DNA of 64,000 nt. Origin: Kriegella sp965368185 (GTDB taxonomy: Bacteria > Bacteroidota > Bacteroidia > Flavobacteriales > Flavobacteriaceae). The number at the start of each line of letters is the position of its first letter. The first letter of the stretch is position 1. The DNA is taken from the NCBI GenBank assembly GCA_965368185.1, contig CBDULZ010000010.1:19618-83617 (forward strand). Reading direction: 5' to 3'. Shown piece after piece: positions 61,092 to 64,000 of this stretch. Below the pieces are notes generated by a model, which searched no databases, had not been told where the DNA came from, and was given only the letters and a program-made list of their open reading frames with translations. The position numbers and the translations under genes were made by a program.

Positions 61092-63713
61092 TTGGGAAAA
61101 ACAGAAAAAACAAAGAAGGTTACCCCTTTGATGAAACAATATAATAGCATCAAAACCAAATACCCAGATGCTTTATTATTATTTCGCGTTGGCGATTTTT
61201 ATGAGACCTTTGGTGAAGATGCCGTTAAGGCATCCCGTATTTTAGGCATTATCTTAACGCATCGGAATAATGGAGGAGACCGTACCGAACTTGCTGGTTT
61301 TCCACATCATTCAATAAACACCTATTTACCGAAACTGGTTAAGGCAGGGCAACGTGTCGCCATCTGTGATCAGCTGGAAGATCCGAAACAAACCAAGACC
61401 ATAGTAAAAAGAGGTGTTACCGAACTGGTTACGCCAGGTGTGGCCCTAAACGATGATATTCTTACGGCCAAAACCAATAACTTTTTAGGAGCGATCCATT
61501 TTGGGCGCACGCTATTAGGTGTTTCTTTTCTTGACATTTCAACTGGCGAATTTTTAACTGCCGAAGGCAACGAGGAGCAAATCGACAAATTGCTCCAGAA
61601 TTTTGCCCCCAATGAACTTTTGGTATCCAAGGCCCATAAAAAGGAATTTTCAGAGCTTTTTGGTAACAATTTCCACACCTTTTATATGGAAGATTGGGTA
61701 TTTCAAGAAGATTACACCCAAGAAACCTTACTTACCCACTTCAAGACCAAGACTCTTAAAGGTTTTGGTGTCGACCATCTAAAGCACGGTGTTATCGCCT
61801 CTGGCGTGGTATTGCATTATCTGTCGGAAACGCAGCACCGACAATTGCAACATATAAATACCCTGAAGCGCATTGCCGAGGAAGAACACATTTGGATGGA
61901 TCGTTTTACAATAAAAAACTTAGAACTATACCATTCGACGAATACCAATGCAGTTACCCTTATCGACATTATCGATAAAACCATTTCCCCTATGGGAGGG
62001 CGATTGTTGAAACGCTGGCTTGCACTGCCCCTAAAGAACATAGAAAAAATACGACAGCGACACCAAGTCATTTCCTATCTGTCCAAAGAAGATACCACAC
62101 TTCAAAAACTGCAACATTATTTTAAGGAAATGGGTGATCTCGAACGCTTGATTTCCAAAGTGGCCACAGGTAAAATCAACCCGAGGGAGGTCGTACAGTT
62201 AAAAAAATCTTTGGAAGCTCTCGTTCCCATAAAACAATTGACCACTAAAAGCACAAACGAGGCGCTTATGTTTATCGGCGACCGATTGCGCAACTGCGAT
62301 CTTTTGCGTACAAAAATTAAGGATATGCTCAATGAGGAGGCTCCTGTCAATTTGTTAAAGGGCAGTACGATTGCCGCCGGTTATTCTAAAGAACTTGATG
62401 AACTTCGGGGCCTCGCACATTCTGGCAAGACCTATTTAGACAATATGTTACAGCGGGAAACCGAACGTACAGGCATCACTTCATTGAAAATAGCTTCGAA
62501 CAATGTGTTCGGCTATTATATAGAAGTTCGTAATACACATAAAGATAAAGTGCCCGAAGATTGGATCCGGAAACAGACCTTGGTCAATGCCGAACGTTAT
62601 ATCACTGAAGAACTTAAAGAATACGAATCTAAAATACTCGGCGCGGAAGAGCGAATTCTGCAACTCGAACAACAACTATTTTCACAATTAGTGGTCTGGA
62701 TGCAAGAATATATAGCGCCGGTACAACAAAACGCGCAACAAATTGCCAAATTAGACTGCCTCTGCGGATTTACCCAATTGGCCAAGGAAAATAACTATGT
62801 AGCCCCGGTCATCAATGACTCCACCGAAATTGAAATCAGAAATGGTCGGCATCCCGTCATTGAAAAACAACTACCTCTGGGCGAGTCATACATTGCCAAT
62901 GATGTCATTTTAAATCGGGACAATCAGCAGATTATCATGATTACCGGTCCGAACATGAGTGGTAAGTCAGCCATCTTGCGACAAACGGCCCTAATCGTTC
63001 TTTTAGCACAAATGGGAAGCTTTGTACCTGCCGAATCGGCACAAATAGGTTATGTCGATAAAATATTCACCCGGGTTGGCGCGAGTGACAATATCTCGAT
63101 GGGCGAATCTACCTTTATGGTAGAAATGAACGAAACAGCATCGATTTTGAACAACCTATCGGAGCGAAGTTTGGTATTGCTCGACGAAATCGGACGTGGT
63201 ACCAGTACCTATGATGGTATTTCGATTGCATGGGCGATTTCAGAATACCTTCATGAGCACCCCGCTCGGGCCAAAACCTTATTTGCGACCCATTATCATG
63301 AGCTTAATGAAATGGCTGCAACCTTTGAGCGCATTAAAAACTTCAATGTGTCGGTAAAAGAACTCAAAGACAGAGTGCTTTTTTTGCGAAAATTAACGGC
63401 AGGGGGTAGTGAGCACAGCTTTGGAATACACGTAGCCAAGATGGCCGGAATGCCTCAACAGGTCATTCATAAAGCTAACAAAATTCTAAAAAAACTGGAA
63501 AAATCACATTCAAGCGATGAGCTAACCGATAAATTAAATTCGGTTCAAAATGAGATGCAACTCAGTTTTTTTAATTTAGACGACCCTCTTCTAGAACAAA
63601 TCAAGGAAGAAATCACTCATTTAGACATCAATACACTTACTCCTGTTGAAGCATTGATGAAGTTGAATGAAATAAAAAGGTTACTGACGAAAAGCAAAAA
63701 AGCAACCTCATAA
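61092..63713 (+). CDS. mutS: DNA mismatch repair protein MutS
   Basis: An 873-residue MutS. The N-terminal mismatch-binding Phe-x-Glu lies in FRVGDFYETFGEDA. Lever and clamp domains follow, and the ATPase has Walker A GPNMSGKSA near residue 620, LLDEIGRGTSTYDG and ATHYHELNEM. The start is a TTG: homologues have a short basic stretch before VTPLMKQYN, no ATG lies between the upstream TAG (61074) and that motif, and the first ATG at 61131 would cut into it. With MutL it corrects replication errors. Confidence 0.94.
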   Translation: MGKTEKTKKVTPLMKQYNSIKTKYPDALLLFRVGDFYETFGEDAVKASRILGIILTHRNNGGDRTELAGFPHHSINTYLPKLVKAGQRVAICDQLEDPKQTKTIVKRGVTELVTPGVALNDDILTAKTNNFLGAIHFGRTLLGVSFLDISTGEFLTAEGNEEQIDKLLQNFAPNELLVSKAHKKEFSELFGNNFHTFYMEDWVFQEDYTQETLLTHFKTKTLKGFGVDHLKHGVIASGVVLHYLSETQHRQLQHINTLKRIAEEEHIWMDRFTIKNLELYHSTNTNAVTLIDIIDKTISPMGGRLLKRWLALPLKNIEKIRQRHQVISYLSKEDTTLQKLQHYFKEMGDLERLISKVATGKINPREVVQLKKSLEALVPIKQLTTKSTNEALMFIGDRLRNCDLLRTKIKDMLNEEAPVNLLKGSTIAAGYSKELDELRGLAHSGKTYLDNMLQRETERTGITSLKIASNNVFGYYIEVRNTHKDKVPEDWIRKQTLVNAERYITEELKEYESKILGAEERILQLEQQLFSQLVVWMQEYIAPVQQNAQQIAKLDCLCGFTQLAKENNYVAPVINDSTEIEIRNGRHPVIEKQLPLGESYIANDVILNRDNQQIIMITGPNMSGKSAILRQTALIVLLAQMGSFVPAESAQIGYVDKIFTRVGASDNISMGESTFMVEMNETASILNNLSERSLVLLDEIGRGTSTYDGISIAWAISEYLHEHPARAKTLFATHYHELNEMAATFERIKNFNVSVKELKDRVLFLRKLTAGGSEHSFGIHVAKMAGMPQQVIHKANKILKKLEKSHSSDELTDKLNSVQNEMQLSFFNLDDPLLEQIKEEITHLDINTLTPVEALMKLNEIKRLLTKSKKATS

Positions 63714-63765
63714 TTCCCACGAAACGGAAAGATTTTAGAAGCATTAACTTTTCGAACAAAATTTC

Positions 63766-63795
63766 TTTGCCTTTTACAGAATTGTATTAAATTTG
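63766..63795 (+). promoter_or_regulatory. tRNA promoter (TTTG-N18-TAAATTTG)
   Basis: TTTG at 63766-63769 and TAAATTTG at 63788-63795 are spaced by 18 bases, a near-perfect promoter 38 bp before the tRNA-Gly. A small hairpin GCTATCA/TGATAGC lies at 63801-63818 in the leader. Confidence 0.7.
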
Positions 63796-63833
63796 CATCC
63801 GCTATCAGTTTTGATAGCACGTTCTTAAAGCAT

Positions 63834-63906
63834 GCGAAAATAGCTCAGTTGGTAGAGCGCCACCTTGCCAAGGTGGAGGTCGCGGGTTCGAATCCCGTTT
63901 TTCGCT
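63834..63906 (+). tRNA. tRNA-Gly(GCC)
   Basis: A 73-base cloverleaf. The acceptor stem GCGAAAA pairs with TTTTCGC, the anticodon stem CCACC with GGTGG, and the anticodon GCC is at 63867-63869. The T-loop is TTCGAAT. CCA is not encoded. Confidence 0.97.
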
Positions 63907-63945
63907 CAAATTTTAATCCACGTTCTACCGCCGGTAGAAACGTCT

Positions 63946-64000
63946 GCTCGAGTGGTGGAATTGGTAGACACGTTGGACTTAAAATCCAATGGACATTAGT
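63946..64000 (+). tRNA. tRNA-Leu(TAA), 3' part beyond the window
   Basis: Starts GCTCGAGTGGTGGAATTGG and has the anticodon stem TTGGA/TCCAA around CTTAAAA, giving anticodon TAA. The long variable arm starts at the window edge; the 3' third is missing. Confidence 0.9.

Noticed and set aside
63920..63942. Imperfect hairpin between the two tRNA genes
   Set aside because: Short, with a bulge; spacers between tRNA genes often fold this way and nothing indicates a function.

Overview
The window reads as chromosomal DNA of a marine-type member of the Flavobacteriaceae (phylum Bacteroidota). The evidence is the gene content: DUF5723 and DUF6089 outer-membrane proteins, two OmpH/Skp paralogues beside a BamA with an LRGY motif, a MutS of the GPNMSGKSA type and a FolK-deoxynucleoside kinase fusion. 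Upstream of many genes there is also the Bacteroidota -7 promoter box TAnnTTTG, in several cases with a TTTG/TTG -33 box about 18 to 22 bases further up. Base composition looks even and rather AT-rich throughout. I see no insertion sequence, prophage, CRISPR array or integration site. The genus cannot be named from this sequence.

Layout. 1-8.6 kb: a 5'-truncated rarA; a leftward envelope set (DUF7033/deacetylase-like protein, YjjG nucleotidase, a lipoprotein and a DUF5723 protein overlapping by ATGA); radC; and an Mpl-type Mur ligase. 8.7-16.2 kb: an SDR oxidoreductase, a 2012-residue alpha-2-macroglobulin (A2M) homologue and a small DoxX-like membrane protein. 16.3-18.8 kb: a small membrane protein, a 590-bp gene-free stretch, then DUF4136 and obg. 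19-22 kb: purine metabolism, with a hypoxanthine phosphoribosyltransferase-adenylate kinase fusion divergent from purK-purE. 22-30 kb: an M3 peptidase, a deoxyribonucleotidase, a rhodanese lipoprotein divergent from an ECF sigma/zinc-finger pair, a UbiA-like membrane protein and gcvP.

30-32.6 kb: a rightward trio of KASIII-like enzyme, methyltransferase and GT2 glycosyltransferase. 32.8-40.1 kb: a leftward envelope-biogenesis operon, CBS protein-nadK-DUF6089-uppS-bamA-ompH-ompH, ending in a clear terminator. It is divergent from pdxJ and an alpha/beta hydrolase. 41.7-46.4 kb: a holin-like membrane protein, trigger factor, clpP, clpX and a small hydrolase. 46.8-57.1 kb: a GH3-like protein, DUF2797, an NADP-dependent reductase, a VTT-domain protein, AsmA, YhhQ and a DUF5723-OmpA protein. 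57.2-64 kb: sppA, folK-dNK, a SPOUT methyltransferase, mutS, tRNA-Gly(GCC) and the start of a tRNA-Leu(TAA).

Most of this is ordinary core genome, and I do not see a complete new defence or mobile system. The oddest item is inside the A2M homologue: a stretch closely resembling the start of a SusC-type TonB-receptor plug (DEVVTVGYGEQKKSD) sits where A2M proteins carry the protease bait. Next are the Hpt-Adk fusion, a trigger-factor leader with a ten-codon upstream ORF and hairpin, and an unassigned KASIII/methyltransferase/glycosyltransferase cluster. Several apparent TTG/GTG starts fall inside TAnnTTTG promoter boxes, so those starts were moved to the next ATG.
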